Below are positions 4,368 through 5,306 of a DNA stretch of 5,306 nt, one piece after another (positions within the stretch are counted from its first letter, which is position 1; each line of letters starts with the position of its first letter). The translations under genes and the position numbers were made by a program. The stretch lies in assembly GCA_964424205.1 (NCBI GenBank), contig CAYRIF010000261.1, positions 1 to 5,306 on the forward strand, read 5' to 3'. This DNA comes from CAYRIF01 sp964424205 (GTDB lineage: Bacteria; Bacteroidota; Bacteroidia; Cytophagales; Cyclobacteriaceae). Under the pieces are notes generated by a model. It was not told where the DNA came from. It saw only the letters and a list, made by a program, of their open reading frames with translations, and ran no database searches.

Positions 4368-5306
4368 CTATTTAGCTGGCTTAACTTTCCACCGGGTTTC
4401 TCGCCACTCTTTTTGCTGTTCTTTAGACAAAAATGTCCAAGCCACAATGCGACTAGATTTATTTCCTGTGCCCATAGGAATGGTTTTGATTTCAGTGACC
4501 TCTGTTTTTTCTAGTGCTTTATAAATGCCTTTCAGGTTTGGTTTTTTTGACACCAAAGTTGAAAACCAAAAACAGTTTTCAGCAAATTTTTTACTTTCTC
4601 TAATCATATTATGAATGAACTTATGCTCTCCGCCCTCGCATACCAGTTCATTGCTGATGCCTGCAAAATTTAGTGTCGGTGATTTCACTTTTTTTCCTGA
4701 TAGATTCTTAATCTTTCTCTGCGTTCCTTTTTTGGCTTCTTCCATGGAGGCATGGAAGGGAGGATTGCAGATTGATAAATCAATTTTAGCTCCCCAGTCT
4801 ATAATACCGTAAAAAACATCTTTTGGATTTGCTTGCAAACGACAGTCAATTTTGTTTTGAAGTGACGCATTAGTATCGACAATTTGCTGTGCAGATGCAA
4901 TGGATTTTGGATCAATATCGGACCCTATAAACTGCCATCCATATTCGGTAACGCCGATGATTGGGTAAATGCAATTGGCACCTAAACCTATGTCAAAGCA
5001 AGTAACCATATCACCCATGGGAATTTTCCCATAATTGTGTTCGCTTAGCAAATCAGCCATGTGGTGGATGTAATCTGCCCTTCCAGGAATGGGAGGACAT
5101 AAATTTTCATCGGGAAAATTCCAGTATTGTATGTCGTAATAATGATGTAGCAATGCTTTGTTCAAAAGTTTGACAGCAATAGGGTCTGAAAAATTTACTG
5201 AATCTACGCCATATTTATTAGGCTTTACATACGTTGCCAATTCAGGCATAGCACTTATTAAAGCCCCTAAGTCATACCTCTCACGGTTTTTGTTTCGTGG
5301 ATGTAG
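4368..5306 (-). CDS. rlmF: 23S rRNA (adenine(1618)-N6)-methyltransferase, 5'-truncated by the window edge
   Basis: RlmF (E. coli YbiN) uses S-adenosylmethionine to methylate N6 of adenine 1618 in 23S rRNA. The visible part has 312 codons. Counting from the window edge, it shows the family N-terminus L-H-P-R-N-K-N-R-E-R-Y-D (1-12) and 'CPPIPGRADYIHHMADLL' (70-87). Next come the SAM-binding motif I D-I-G-L-G-A-N-C-I-Y-P (105-115), the acidic G-S-D-I-D-P (128-133), and the catalytic N-P-P-F (181-184) followed by H-A-S. Further matches are C-E-G-G-E-H (223-228) and the late S-S-R-I-V-A-W-T-F. The ATG at 5249 is internal: 19 in-frame codons without a stop precede it and encode the conserved opening. 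By comparison with the family (about 300 residues, with LHPRN close to the N-terminus), only a short start is probably missing. All catalytic parts are intact. The gene ends 91 bp before the DUF3817 gene. Confidence 0.95.
   Translation of the reverse strand, partial: LHPRNKNRERYDLGALISAMPELATYVKPNKYGVDSVNFSDPIAVKLLNKALLHHYYDIQYWNFPDENLCPPIPGRADYIHHMADLLSEHNYGKIPMGDMVTCFDIGLGANCIYPIIGVTEYGWQFIGSDIDPKSIASAQQIVDTNASLQNKIDCRLQANPKDVFYGIIDWGAKIDLSICNPPFHASMEEAKKGTQRKIKNLSGKKVKSPTLNFAGISNELVCEGGEHKFIHNMIRESKKFAENCFWFSTLVSKKPNLKGIYKALEKTEVTEIKTIPMGTGNKSSRIVAWTFLSKEQQKEWRETRWKVKPAK

Noticed and set aside
4615..4812. 65-codon plus-strand frame inside rlmF
   Set aside because: Antisense to the conserved RlmF catalytic region; no independent evidence of coding.

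Overview
This AT-rich window looks like ordinary chromosomal sequence from a member of the Bacteroidota. Three independent signs support that: several intergenic regions carry the Bacteroidota-type -7 box TAnnTTTG, clear Shine-Dalgarno sequences are largely absent, and the small proteins (HMA protein, small lipoprotein, RelE-like toxin pair, DUF3817 protein) resemble forms seen in that phylum. I cannot place it below phylum level.

Layout, left to right. Positions 7-213 (+) encode a small CxxC heavy-metal-binding (HMA) protein. It converges on a 69-residue lipoprotein (274-483, -). A 273-bp intergenic stretch follows, with a perfect DnaA-box 9-mer and a 24-codon candidate small ORF. Next is a small DUF2158/YodC-like protein (757-978, +), whose stop codon is 4 bp from the stop of rarA (983-2254, -), a replication-associated clamp-loader-like AAA+ ATPase. 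A 207-bp divergent region separates rarA from an EamA-family transporter (2462-3337, +). It holds an inverted pair of TACTTTTGC elements and a set of overlapping inverted repeats. After the transporter come a consensus-like promoter and a two-gene type II toxin-antitoxin module (3461-3667 and 3657-3986, +). The module converges on a DUF3817 membrane protein (4001-4276, -), and the window ends inside rlmF (4368 to the right edge, -), a 23S rRNA adenine methyltransferase.

The genes do not form one pathway. They are mostly single-gene units in alternating orientation; the only tight operon is the toxin-antitoxin pair. rarA and rlmF are housekeeping functions, and the toxin-antitoxin pair is the one typical accessory element.

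Two start sites deserve attention. The rlmF reading frame continues in frame from its first visible ATG (5249) to the window edge and encodes the conserved RlmF N-terminal motif, so the gene is cut by the window and does not begin at 5249. The toxin most likely starts at ATG 3657, not at the in-frame TTG at 3654. No stretch longer than 300 bp lacks a gene. I found no tRNA, rRNA, CRISPR array, insertion sequence or obviously new multi-gene system.
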